Source: Geothrix oryzae
Lineage (GTDB): Bacteria > Acidobacteriota > Holophagae > Holophagales > Holophagaceae
Length of the DNA: 64,000 nt
Assembly (NCBI RefSeq): GCF_030295385.1
Contig: NZ_AP027079.1
Span: 744,001-808,000 of the forward strand
Direction: 5' to 3'
Positions 27,472 through 36,259 of this stretch are shown piece by piece; positions within the stretch are counted from its first letter, which is position 1, and each line of letters begins with the position of its first letter. The position numbers were made by a program, and so were the translations under genes. The notes beneath the pieces were generated by a model, which had not been told where the DNA came from, searched no databases, and saw nothing but the letters and a program-made list of their open reading frames with translations.

Positions 27472-28884
27472 ATGCTGTCCTATCTGATGTCCGAAGCCGC
27501 CGCCCTGGGGCGCGTGGTCCAGACGATCACCGCCTTCCTCCTGCTCACGGCCTTCGCCCCCCTGGTCCTGCACAGCGCGGAGGCGAAGGCGGAACCCCGC
27601 ATCGTCTCCCTCAAGGACTTCGAGACCGCCGAGGTGCGCAGCCAGGGCTTCACGCTGCCCCAGGCCATGAAGGTCCATGTCTATGCCAAGGGCGGGGGGC
27701 TCCGGCGCTTCGGCCGCACGCCCATGGACCAGCCGCTCTTCGCCTACGGCTGGATCCTGAACGCCGTCACCCGCGAGGTGGTGTGGCAGATGGACGGATC
27801 CAACACGAAGCGGGACTGGGAATACCGCGTGGCCGACCAGTACCTCGACCTGCCGAAGGGCAGCTACGAGGCCTACTTCGCCAATCACGGGTTCGGCCAA
27901 AGCCTGCTCTTCGCCCAGTGGAGCCGGAACATCGACCGCCGGGCCCTCCACCGGGAGGGGGCCGATCGGCCTCATGGTTTCCTGGCGGCCTTCGGGGCGG
28001 ACGATGCGAGCATGCTGCGGCACTGGCGGGAACAGGTGGGCAACTATGGTCTGGAGCTCTACCTGCCGGGCGGCGAGGCCGGGACGGTGGCGCTTTTCGA
28101 GGCGCCGCTGCGGTGGAAGAACATCGTGCTGGCGCTGCCTGCGACCTCAGACGGTAGCCACAGGACCCAGGCCTTCCACCTGAAGAAGGCGGTTGCGCTG
28201 CATGTCTATGCCGAAGGCGAGGGCAGCGGCCGGCGCATGCATGACTACGGCTGGATCACGGATGCCCGCACGCGCGCCCGGGTGTGGGAGATGAGCATGG
28301 ACAAGGCCCAGTTCGCCGGCGGGGCCCGCAAGAACCGCCGCCAGGTGGAGACCCTCCAGCTGCCGGCGGGCGACTACGAGGCGTCCTTCGTGACAGATGA
28401 TTCGCATTCCCCTGCGGACTGGAACGCCGCGCCTCCCTGCGATCCCGGCATGTATGGCCTGACGCTGTCGGTGCCGGCGGATGGGGACCTGGCGGCGGTG
28501 GCATTGACGGACCCGCTGACCTGGCCCGTGGTGGCCGAGCTGGTGCGCGTGGGCGACGGCCAGGACCGCAGCGCCACCTTCACCCTCCCCGCCGGCCGCT
28601 CCGTGAGGATCTACGCCATCGCGGAAGGCGACGGGGAGGACATGGCCGACGAGGCCTGGATCGAGGATGCCGCCGGCAAGCGTGCCTGGTTCATGGAGCG
28701 CAGCCGCACTCATCACGCCGGCGGCGCCACCAAGAACCGCCTGGCCGACGAGGTGGTCAGCCTGCCCAAAGGCACCTACACGCTGCGTTTCCGCACCGAT
28801 GACAGCCATGCCTACGGCCACTGGAACAGCGATGCGCCCTGGGATCCCGAGCACTACGGGGTGACGGTCTATGCCGGGAAGTGA
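27472..28884 (+). CDS. Secreted protein with three copies of an unrecognised domain
   Basis: This 470-residue protein has an N-terminal signal or anchor segment (about 18-38, with AKA before EPRI). Three related units follow at about 60-205, 235-335 and 369-468. Shared landmarks are an opening F-L-x-x-A/G...V-x-x-Y-A, then YGWI.DA.TR..VW.M, then L.LP.G.YE..F, and in units 2 and 3 TDDSH followed by W-N and DP..YG.T. Unit 1 lacks the DDSH part. I do not recognise the family; the pattern suggests a beta-sandwich. No enzyme motif is evident. Its stop overlaps the convergent gene's stop by 16 bases. Confidence 0.7.
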   Translation: MLSYLMSEAAALGRVVQTITAFLLLTAFAPLVLHSAEAKAEPRIVSLKDFETAEVRSQGFTLPQAMKVHVYAKGGGLRRFGRTPMDQPLFAYGWILNAVTREVVWQMDGSNTKRDWEYRVADQYLDLPKGSYEAYFANHGFGQSLLFAQWSRNIDRRALHREGADRPHGFLAAFGADDASMLRHWREQVGNYGLELYLPGGEAGTVALFEAPLRWKNIVLALPATSDGSHRTQAFHLKKAVALHVYAEGEGSGRRMHDYGWITDARTRARVWEMSMDKAQFAGGARKNRRQVETLQLPAGDYEASFVTDDSHSPADWNAAPPCDPGMYGLTLSVPADGDLAAVALTDPLTWPVVAELVRVGDGQDRSATFTLPAGRSVRIYAIAEGDGEDMADEAWIEDAAGKRAWFMERSRTHHAGGATKNRLADEVVSLPKGTYTLRFRTDDSHAYGHWNSDAPWDPEHYGVTVYAGK

Positions 28885-30557
28885 GCCAGCTCGTCGGGAG
28901 CTGCGAAGACTCCGGGGATCGGCCAGCCGCAGCTCCCGCAGCTGCCACCGTCCTTGAGGTCCAGGTCCACCACCCGATAGCCATCCCGTCGGATCACGGT
29001 TTCGCCGCAGCCGGGACAGAGGGTCATCGAACCCTCCGGGTCGCGCACATTCCCGGTGTAGACATACCTCAGGCCCGCTTCGCGGGCGAGGGTCCGGGCC
29101 CGGGCGAGGGTGGCCAGAGGCGTGGGGGGCAGCTCCCGCATCCGGTGGTCCGGATGGAAGGCGCTGAAGTGCAGGGGCACCTCCGCGCCGAGCTCGGAGA
29201 CGATCCAGGCTGAGAGCTGGCGGAGCTCATCGTCGGAATCGTTCAGGCCGGGGATGAGCAGGGTGGTGATTTCCGTCCACACCTTCGTTTCGTGCACCAG
29301 GAAGCGCAGCGTGTCGAGCACGGGGCCGAGGGTGCCGGCCGCGACGCGCCGGTAGAAGCCGTCGCTGAAGGCCTTCAGATCCACATTGGCCGCGTCCAGA
29401 TGGGTGAAGAAATCCCGCCGGGCCGCCGCCTTCAGATAACCCGCCGTCACGGCCACCGTGGCGATGCCTTCCGCATGGCAGGCTTCGGCCACCTCCGAAA
29501 CGAACTCCAGGGAGGTGGCCGGCTCGTTGTAGGTGAAGGCGACGCTGCGGCAGCCCATGCGGCGGGCGTCCCGGGCGACGGCTTCAGGTGTGGTCCGCTC
29601 TCGGAGAAGGCCCAGGTCGCGCGAGCCGGAGAGCTTCCAGTTCTGGCAGAAGCGGCAGGAGAGGTTGCAGCCCACCGTGCCGAAGGACAGCACCCGGGAG
29701 CCCGGGAGGAAGTGATGGAGCGGTTTCTTTTCAATGGGATCCACGCAGAAGCCGCTGGTCCAGCCGAAAGCCGCGAGGACCATGCGGCCGCCGCTCCGCT
29801 GCCGCACGGAGCACCGGCCGCGCTGTCCCTCCTGCAGGGCGCAACCATGGGGGCAGACATCGCAGCGAAGCCGGCCATCTCCGAGCCGATGCCAGTGACG
29901 GGCGGGGTAGGGGGATCCCGCAGCCTCGAGCCCCCGGTTGCGCGCCCGCGGGGGGTCGTCGTGCCAGGCCTCCGCGGTGAAAGTCCAGGCGCGGATGCCC
30001 GGTGACCAGAAGGCCGCGGGCCACCCCGCCTTGCGCTTGAGGGCCGAGAGATAGGCCCGGGGCTCTGGCAGCGTCGTCCAGACCTGGGGCAGGAAGAGCG
30101 CCCGGTCTCCGCGGTAGTCCAGGACGAGGCCATCCACGCCAGGCCGGAGCTGGCGCAGAAGATCCTCCTCATCCACGCAGGCGACGGGGCGCAGCGGGGA
30201 GAGCAGGGATACCTCCACGGACGCCCGGGACAGGTCCTCGTGCCCGAGTGGTCTGAAGCGGGTGTCCCGGAAAGCGGCGGCGCGGGCGTGGTCGATGAGG
30301 CCCGCCACGAGGGAGGCGTCCGGCACGGGGCTGCCCACGCAGCCGCGCAGCTTCCCGTCCACGGTGAGGGTCACGAAGGTGGCGCCCGGCCCGTCGAAGC
30401 CCTCGGGGAGGGCCCCCCCGGGCTCCTGATCATCCAGAGTGGCGGCGATGGCCGCGCGGGCCAACCGCGCCAGCTCGCCCCCATCCCGTTCAGGCCGCTC
30501 AGGGCCGATCGGTGCGGGTTTCATAGAAGGCGAAGGCGCCATAGCCGACGACCTCAT
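28869..30557 (-). CDS. amrS: AmmeMemoRadiSam protein A fused to the radical SAM enzyme
   Basis: This 562-residue fusion has an AMMECR1 (protein A) domain at about 25-205, with FVTLTVDGKLRGCVGS and the FLPQVW region. It is joined to a radical SAM enzyme of the AmmeMemoRadiSam system. The SAM cluster motif CNLSCRFCQNW lies near residues 297-307. It is preceded by a Cys-rich entry (CDVCPHGCALQEGQRGRCSVR) and followed by a C-terminal zinc-ribbon-like CPGCGE...CGSCGW. The strong GGAGG before the ATG at 30557 sets the start. That start lies 59 bases inside the upstream Memo gene, so the two are translationally coupled. The reaction of this conserved system is not settled to my knowledge. Confidence 0.92.
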   Translation of the reverse strand: MRSSAMAPSPSMKPAPIGPERPERDGGELARLARAAIAATLDDQEPGGALPEGFDGPGATFVTLTVDGKLRGCVGSPVPDASLVAGLIDHARAAAFRDTRFRPLGHEDLSRASVEVSLLSPLRPVACVDEEDLLRQLRPGVDGLVLDYRGDRALFLPQVWTTLPEPRAYLSALKRKAGWPAAFWSPGIRAWTFTAEAWHDDPPRARNRGLEAAGSPYPARHWHRLGDGRLRCDVCPHGCALQEGQRGRCSVRQRSGGRMVLAAFGWTSGFCVDPIEKKPLHHFLPGSRVLSFGTVGCNLSCRFCQNWKLSGSRDLGLLRERTTPEAVARDARRMGCRSVAFTYNEPATSLEFVSEVAEACHAEGIATVAVTAGYLKAAARRDFFTHLDAANVDLKAFSDGFYRRVAAGTLGPVLDTLRFLVHETKVWTEITTLLIPGLNDSDDELRQLSAWIVSELGAEVPLHFSAFHPDHRMRELPPTPLATLARARTLAREAGLRYVYTGNVRDPEGSMTLCPGCGETVIRRDGYRVVDLDLKDGGSCGSCGWPIPGVFAAPDELAHFPA

Positions 30558-31299
30558 CTTGGCCTCCTGCCGTGTCACCCGAGTTCCGGAGGTCGAGGAG
30601 CAGGGGATGCAGGTGCCTGCGCCGCGCCGCTTCGAGGAACCCAGCCACCGGGGCCGCTCCGCAGGCGCCCCCGGGGGGCAGGACCGTGTCCAGGCGGAGG
30701 ATCTGCCGGGCGGTCTCCGCGTCAATCCTGCGGCATTCGCGGTAGGACCGGTAGTGGGAGAGGTCGGAACTCACGACGATCACGGTCTCCGGCCCGCCCC
30801 AGAGGGCCCCCAGCACCTCGGCCACCTGGGCGGGGGAGGCCTGGCCCACGGCCAAGGGCACCAACTTGGCCTTCGGGGCCACCCGCTGGAGGAAGGGGAG
30901 ATGCACCTCCAGCGAATGTTCGGGCCGGTGGATGGCTTCGCTGCGGCGCACTTGCGGAATGCGCGCGAGGGCCTCCTGGTCGATCTCCACGATCCCAAGG
31001 GGGGTCTCGAAGGCCTCGGATTCGGGCAGGGCCAGCCCCTCAAAGGCCGCGTGGTGGCTGGGCCCCAGCACCACCACGCGCTCAAGGGTGCCGCCCTCCC
31101 GCATCAGCCGCGCATAGCCGCTGGCGGCCACGGGGCCCGAATAGACATAGCCGGCGTGGGGCACGATCAGGGCTTTCGGCATGGGATCGGCCGGCGGCAC
31201 CGTCACCGCCGCGAGAAGGCCGTCCACCTCCCCCCGCAGGCGATGCGGATCTCCCGGATAGAACCTGCCGGCGACGATGGCCGGACGAACCGTCAGCAT
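30499..31299 (-). CDS. amrB: AmmeMemoRadiSam system protein B (MEMO domain)
   Basis: This 266-residue protein is homologous to human MEMO1 and class III extradiol dioxygenases. Likely metal ligands sit in PHAGYVYSG (His), GPSHHAAF (His) and the region GGACGAAPV (Cys); SSDLSHY is also conserved. It is the partner of the A/radical-SAM fusion that begins inside its 3' end. AAGGGG precedes the ATG. An 86-base gap separates it from the thioesterase gene upstream on the same strand. Confidence 0.93.
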   Translation of the reverse strand: MLTVRPAIVAGRFYPGDPHRLRGEVDGLLAAVTVPPADPMPKALIVPHAGYVYSGPVAASGYARLMREGGTLERVVVLGPSHHAAFEGLALPESEAFETPLGIVEIDQEALARIPQVRRSEAIHRPEHSLEVHLPFLQRVAPKAKLVPLAVGQASPAQVAEVLGALWGGPETVIVVSSDLSHYRSYRECRRIDAETARQILRLDTVLPPGGACGAAPVAGFLEAARRRHLHPLLLDLRNSGDTAGGQDEVVGYGAFAFYETRTDRP

Positions 31300-31385
31300 G
31301 GCGACCCCTTCGTGGGGTAGGGCGCAGGGACACGATCGGTCCCGGCGGGCCCCGGCGCAAGCGCTGCCGGAGGATCCTGGTCAGA

Positions 31386-31871
31386 TCATGTCAGTGCCAG
31401 GGGCAGGGTGGCCTTCAGCGCCTGAAGCACCGGCTTTTCGTCGGCCACCACCTCGAAGGCGCTCCGGAACGCCTCCGGGATGGTCCGGGCCCGTCCCGTC
31501 TCGGCATCGACGAAGACCCAGAGGGTCCTGGCCTTGGCCAGGACCTTGCGGTCCCGGTCCCGCCAGAAGAGGCAGTGGCGGGGGGACTCCTGGGCCTCGA
31601 AACCGCCGATCCAGGTCAGCACGGTGATCGTCTCCCCGGCGAAGGCGGGCCGGAGGTAGTCGATGGCGTGGGAGCGGATCACCCAGCTCGTCCGGGTCTC
31701 CGCATACCTGGCCCGCGTCCAGCCCCGCGCATCCGAGTGGGCCGTGGCGATGTCCTGCATCCAGCGCAGGTATTCCAGGTTGTTGACATGGCCGTTCCCA
31801 TCGATGGCGGCCCCGGGCACGGCGAAGGCGTGGGCGAAGACGCCGGGCGGCAGGGGCGGCGGCGGGGTCAT
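31386..31871 (-). CDS. Acyl-CoA thioesterase (4HBT hotdog fold)
   Basis: This 161-residue protein has the hotdog-fold thioesterase signature IDGNGHVNNLEYLRWM near the N-terminus and the later phrases RSHAIDYLRPAFAGE and FWRDRDRKVLAKARTLWV, as in YbgC/FadM-type enzymes. It probably hydrolyses acyl-CoA or acyl-ACP thioesters in the cytoplasm. The ATG overlaps the upstream nucleotidase stop by four bases, so the pair is one operon. Confidence 0.85.
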   Translation of the reverse strand: MTPPPPLPPGVFAHAFAVPGAAIDGNGHVNNLEYLRWMQDIATAHSDARGWTRARYAETRTSWVIRSHAIDYLRPAFAGETITVLTWIGGFEAQESPRHCLFWRDRDRKVLAKARTLWVFVDAETGRARTIPEAFRSAFEVVADEKPVLQALKATLPLALT

Positions 31872-33322
31872 GGCTGGGCCTCCATCCCGGGCCCGGCCGG
31901 ATCGTGCGGCAGGCTGCCCCGGGGGGAGCGGAAGTAGGCGAAGGGCGTGGCGTGGAGGAAGTTCGACACGCGGCTGGTGTAGATGTCGGCGTAGCGCTCG
32001 ATCTGGCGGGTGAGGTGGCTCTTGTCGTTGCCGGCGCGGGTGAGCAGGCCCCACCGCGCATTGACGAGTTCGGTGCCGGCCTTGGCCAGGGGGGCGATCT
32101 CGGCGTCGAGGGCCACCAGCTGGCCGCGGAGGTCGTGGACGCGCGCCTCCAGGGTGGCCGCATCGGCCGTGGGGGCGGGACCGTACCCCGTGTGGAGGCG
32201 CTGGAGGGCGAGGCGCGTCTGGGACAGCCGGGCCTCCAGCCCTTCCTTCTCCCGCATCATGGCCATGAGGCGGAGCTCCGTCTCCCGGAACGATTCCAGG
32301 GCGGCCATCTCGGCATCCAGCTCCCGCAGCACCAGGGCCGTGCGCCAGCTGAGGAGGCGCTTGCTCACATGGACATCGCCGAACATGTGGTCGCCCACAT
32401 AGAGGATCTCGTCGCCGGAGATGCCGAGGTCCCGTTCCACCTGGGAGGCGCAGCCGCCCAGGTAGAGGCCGCCCGGGCGCAGAGGCCCCATCAGCGGCCG
32501 CAGCAGGCCTGCCTCGTCCACCACCTCGAAGAAGGGGCCGCGCTCGGTGAAGAAGACGGGCTTTCGGGCGGCCACGATCACCAGGTCGAAGAGTTGGCGC
32601 CAGGTCATGCCATCCGGCAGGTGCCGGTCGTAGGCGTGGGCCATCATCTTCGAGGTGAAGCTCCATTCCGAGTTGGTGATGAGCAGCAGCTTCTTGCCCG
32701 CGGCCTTCTGGTCCAGCAGGGCCAGGGCGGCCTCGGGATCCTGCACCACATAGCGCTCGGGCGCCGCGGCGATCTCGGCCTTCAGGTGGCCTTCGAGGTG
32801 CTGGGCATCCACCCGTGCCCGCACATGGCGGTAGAGGCTGGCGTATTCGAAGGGGCGGGGCAGGGCGCCGCGGTCCAGCAGGTCCACCGCCTGGGCGAAG
32901 AGGCAGCCTTCGGAGAGCGAGAACAGCGTGTTGAGGAAGACCCAGCGCGGATCGTTCAGGTCCACCAGGGTCTGGGCGTAGGCATCCCGCTGCTCGGCGT
33001 GTTCGAGCATCCGCGTGCCGTGCATGGCCCGCTTCACGAAGCCGAAGCGGTTGGCCTTCACGAGATTGCCCCGTTCCGTGTCGATCACCAGGCCGCGGGC
33101 CACCATCCTGGGGTCGAACTCCAGGCCATCCACGGGCCAGCCTTCGGAGGCGAGCCGCTCCCGGGCCTGGGCGTAGACCATCTGTTCGAAGGCCGCCACC
33201 CGGTAGTCCACCAGGGTGTAGTCCATGTCGTAGCCGATGGCCCGCACCGACCGGAGGTTCAGGGTCCGGTTGCAGAAGATGCCGCGGCCGCGGGGTTGGT
33301 CGGGGGGCTCGGGCTTCACCAT
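31868..33322 (-). CDS. HAD-family 5'-nucleotidase (HAD-IG / cN-II-like)
   Basis: This 484-residue protein has HAD motif I in GYDMDYTLVDY (nucleophile Asp32), motif II in LLLITNSEWSFTS, motif III Lys in ARKPVFF and motif IV in LYVGDHMFGDV. Length and motif wording match the HAD-IG purine 5'-nucleotidase group. A coiled-coil C-terminus of about 120 residues follows. It is coupled to the thioesterase gene downstream. Substrate is inferred from the family only. Confidence 0.88.
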   Translation of the reverse strand: MVKPEPPDQPRGRGIFCNRTLNLRSVRAIGYDMDYTLVDYRVAAFEQMVYAQARERLASEGWPVDGLEFDPRMVARGLVIDTERGNLVKANRFGFVKRAMHGTRMLEHAEQRDAYAQTLVDLNDPRWVFLNTLFSLSEGCLFAQAVDLLDRGALPRPFEYASLYRHVRARVDAQHLEGHLKAEIAAAPERYVVQDPEAALALLDQKAAGKKLLLITNSEWSFTSKMMAHAYDRHLPDGMTWRQLFDLVIVAARKPVFFTERGPFFEVVDEAGLLRPLMGPLRPGGLYLGGCASQVERDLGISGDEILYVGDHMFGDVHVSKRLLSWRTALVLRELDAEMAALESFRETELRLMAMMREKEGLEARLSQTRLALQRLHTGYGPAPTADAATLEARVHDLRGQLVALDAEIAPLAKAGTELVNARWGLLTRAGNDKSHLTRQIERYADIYTSRVSNFLHATPFAYFRSPRGSLPHDPAGPGMEAQP

Positions 33323-33411
33323 GCGTCAGGATAGCAAGGTGGGCGTGGGGGCCGACGGTGGCCGGTGTCCCGGCTCCATGCGATTCTGTGGGTTCTCGTC
33401 CCGGAGGCCCC

Positions 33412-35490
33412 GTGTCCCTGCTGCATCGGTTCCTGATCCCCGCCCTCCTCGTCGCCCTGCCCGCGGCGGCCGCGGACAAGCGGGCCTTCCACATCGAGGA
33501 CCTCTACCGCCTGAAGGGGATCCAGCACCTGGCCTTGAGCCCGGACGGGTCCCGCCTGGCCTTCGAGGTGTCCAGTCAGGACCTGAAGGCCGCCAAGCGG
33601 AACACGCAGCTCTGGGTGCTGGAGACGGCCTCGGGGCAGGCGAAGCAGCTCACCTACTCGGGCAAGTCCGACACGGCCCCTCAGTGGTCGAAAGATGGCA
33701 AGACGCTCTACTTCCTCTCCAGCCGGGAGGGCAGCAGCCAGCTCTGGGCGCTGGATGCCGGCGGCGGGGAGGCCCGCAAGGTGACCAGCTTCGAGCCCGG
33801 CGTGGGGTCGCCGAAGCTCGTGCCCGGCGCGAACTGGGTGGTGTTCGAGGCCTCCGTGTTCCCCGAGGCCATGGCCGACGGCGCGAAGCACAAGGAGCTG
33901 AGCGAGAAGCTGGAGAACGGCCCCGTGCAGGCCCACCTGGCGGATTCGCTGCTCTACCGCCACTGGACCGAATGGCGCGATTTCCAGTACAGCCACCTCT
34001 TCACGGCCACCCTCGGAGGCAAGGTCGAAGCCATCACTTCGGGGAAGCAGGACTACCCGGCCTTCTGGCAGGCCTGGGACCTGAGCCCCGATGGAAAGGA
34101 ACTGTGCGTCACCACCAACACCGACCCGGTGGCCGCCCGCAGCACCAATCAGGATCTCTTCCTGATCCCGCTGGAGGGCGACCGCACTCCCAAGCGCATC
34201 ACCGGCGACAACCCGGCGGCGGACCAGGATCCGAAGTACTCGCCGGACGGCCGCTACATCGCCTACAAGTTCCAGACGAAGCCGGGGCATGAATCAGATC
34301 GTTTCCGCCTGGCCGTCTACGATCGCCAGACGAAGGCCCGCAAGGTGCTGACGGAAGCCATCGACAACTGGGTGGACGGCTTCCAGTGGTCGGCGGACGG
34401 GAAGGCCCTCTGGTTCACCGTGCAGGAGAAGGGCCGCTGGCCCCTCTTCCGCGTGGAGGTCGCCTCCGGGAAGACCACCCGCATGCTCGAGGGCCAGAGC
34501 ATCAAGGAGTTCGTGGTGAGCGCCGACCAGAAGGCCGTCTATCTCACCAAGACCCGCGTGGGCGAGCCGGCGGAGATCTGGCGCTATGGCTTCGAGTCCA
34601 AGGAGCTGAAGCGCCTGAGCGCCTTCAATCAGGCCGTGGCCGACGAAGTGGATCTCCGTCCCGCCGAGGAGCAGTGGGTGAAGGGCGCCGACGGCAAGGA
34701 CATCCATGTCTTCCTCGTGAAGCCCCACGGCTTCGACCCGGCCAAGAAGTATCCGCTCATCCTCAATGTGCACGGCGGCCCCCAGATGATGTGGTCCGAC
34801 ACGCTGCGCGGCGACTGGCAGGTCTATCCCGGCGCCGGCTACATCGTGGCCTTCCCGAACCCCCACGGCTCCACGGGCTACGGCCAGGCCTTCACGGACG
34901 CCATCAGCGGCGACTGGGACGGCAAGGTGATGACGGACATCGACAAGGTGGCGGACCATCTCGCCGCGCTGCCTTATGTGGACAAGGACCGCATGGGCGC
35001 CATGGGCTGGAGCTGGGGCGGCTACGCCATGATGTGGCTGGAGGGTCACACCACCCGCTTCAAGGCCCTGGCCGCCATGATGGGCGTCTACGACCTGCGC
35101 TCCATGCACGGCGCCACCGAGGAGCTGTGGTTCCCCGAGCACGACCTCACGGGAACGCCTTGGGCGAAGGCCGCCGCCTACGACCGCATGAACCCCAGCG
35201 GCCATGTGCAGGCCTTCAAGACCCCCTGCCTCGTCATCACCGGCGAGCGCGACTACCGCGTGCCCTACACCCAGAGCCTGCAGTTCTTCACGGGCCTGCA
35301 GGAGATGGGCGTGCCCAGCCGCCTCCTCGTCTTCAAGAACGACGGCCACTGGCCCGACAACCTGAAATCCATGCCTGTCTACTACAACGCCCACCTCGAG
35401 TGGTTCCAGAAGTACCTGGGCGGCGGCGGCGCCCCCTGGAAGACCGAGGACATGGTGCGGAACCTGGCTTTCGACAAGGCCGGGAAGTAG
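33412..35490 (+). CDS. S9-family prolyl oligopeptidase-like peptidase, secreted
   Basis: This 692-residue serine peptidase has an N-terminal signal peptide (SLLHRFLIPALLVALPAAAA). A seven-bladed propeller follows (about 25-410, WD40-like LSPDGSRLAFEV, WSKDGKTLYFLSS). The alpha/beta-hydrolase domain has the triad Ser534 (GWSWGGY), Asp614 (ERDYRVPY) and His646 (DGHWP). It resembles dipeptidyl/acylaminoacyl peptidases and probably acts in the periplasm. The GTG at 33412 has GGAGG five bases upstream and gives the signal peptide. Upstream in-frame codons from 33358 lack such a site. Confidence 0.93.
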   Translation: MSLLHRFLIPALLVALPAAAADKRAFHIEDLYRLKGIQHLALSPDGSRLAFEVSSQDLKAAKRNTQLWVLETASGQAKQLTYSGKSDTAPQWSKDGKTLYFLSSREGSSQLWALDAGGGEARKVTSFEPGVGSPKLVPGANWVVFEASVFPEAMADGAKHKELSEKLENGPVQAHLADSLLYRHWTEWRDFQYSHLFTATLGGKVEAITSGKQDYPAFWQAWDLSPDGKELCVTTNTDPVAARSTNQDLFLIPLEGDRTPKRITGDNPAADQDPKYSPDGRYIAYKFQTKPGHESDRFRLAVYDRQTKARKVLTEAIDNWVDGFQWSADGKALWFTVQEKGRWPLFRVEVASGKTTRMLEGQSIKEFVVSADQKAVYLTKTRVGEPAEIWRYGFESKELKRLSAFNQAVADEVDLRPAEEQWVKGADGKDIHVFLVKPHGFDPAKKYPLILNVHGGPQMMWSDTLRGDWQVYPGAGYIVAFPNPHGSTGYGQAFTDAISGDWDGKVMTDIDKVADHLAALPYVDKDRMGAMGWSWGGYAMMWLEGHTTRFKALAAMMGVYDLRSMHGATEELWFPEHDLTGTPWAKAAAYDRMNPSGHVQAFKTPCLVITGERDYRVPYTQSLQFFTGLQEMGVPSRLLVFKNDGHWPDNLKSMPVYYNAHLEWFQKYLGGGGAPWKTEDMVRNLAFDKAGK

Positions 35491-35518
35491 CATCCAGGTA
35501 CGAATCCCGGAGTCTCCC

Positions 35519-36169
35519 ATGCGCCGATTGGTCGGTTTGACCCTCCTGCTCGCTGTCTCGTTCCTCGGCTGTGGCCCCGAGAAGCCGGCGGAGGCCCCGA
35601 CCGCCGCACCCGCCGCCCCCTCGGGGGCGGCTCCGACCGCCTCTGGAACCCAGGCGCCGCCGGCGGGGGGGACGCAGGTCTCCGCCTCCAAGCCGGCGGC
35701 TCCCGCGGGGTTGGCTTCAAAGCCAGCCACGGCCGCCGTACCCGCGGTGGTGACCCCCAGCCCGGTGGCGCCCCCCGCAGAGCCGGCGCCAGAGCTGACC
35801 CCCAAGGCGGCCCCAGCCTCTTCCGCCAAGTCCCCCACAGCCACGCCTTCTGCCGTGGCGCCGGCTGTATCCGGCCCCATGCTGACGCTGGCAAGCAACG
35901 GCCACGCGGCCATCGGCCCCGACAAGTGCCGGATGTGCCACCGCATCCAGCACGACTCCTGGTCGGCCTCGCCCCATGCGAAGAAGGGGCTGGATTGCGA
36001 AGCCTGCCATGGCAACGGCGCCGACTACAGGGCCATGGCCGTCATGAAGAACCCGACGGCCGCCAGGGCGGCGGGCCTGGTCAGGCCGGGAATCGACTTC
36101 TGCCGGAAATGCCACGGCACGAAGGCCGATGCGGCGCTCTTCGCGCGGGTCCACGCCCACAAGGGCTGA
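35519..36169 (+). CDS. Triheme c-type cytochrome lipoprotein with Ala/Pro linker
   Basis: This 216-residue protein has a good lipobox (FLGC, Cys18), then about 100 residues of Ala/Pro/Thr-rich linker. A compact C-terminal domain carries three heme sites: CRMCH, CEACH and CRKCH. The arrangement, including SWSASPHAKKGLDCEACHGNG, is that of cytochrome c554/NrfH-like multiheme families. It is probably tethered to a membrane by lipid with a flexible spacer. It lies 28 bases after the S9 peptidase and 90 bases before the glutaminase-like gene, on the same strand. Confidence 0.88.
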   Translation: MRRLVGLTLLLAVSFLGCGPEKPAEAPTAAPAAPSGAAPTASGTQAPPAGGTQVSASKPAAPAGLASKPATAAVPAVVTPSPVAPPAEPAPELTPKAAPASSAKSPTATPSAVAPAVSGPMLTLASNGHAAIGPDKCRMCHRIQHDSWSASPHAKKGLDCEACHGNGADYRAMAVMKNPTAARAAGLVRPGIDFCRKCHGTKADAALFARVHAHKG

Positions 36170-36259
36170 TCCGGGGGGAGCCATCCTCGATCCCGGCCCG
36201 GGGCCAGGGGCGGGATGGGTCTTTCCATATTTCTTGTTCATCCTTCGTTGGAGCTCACT

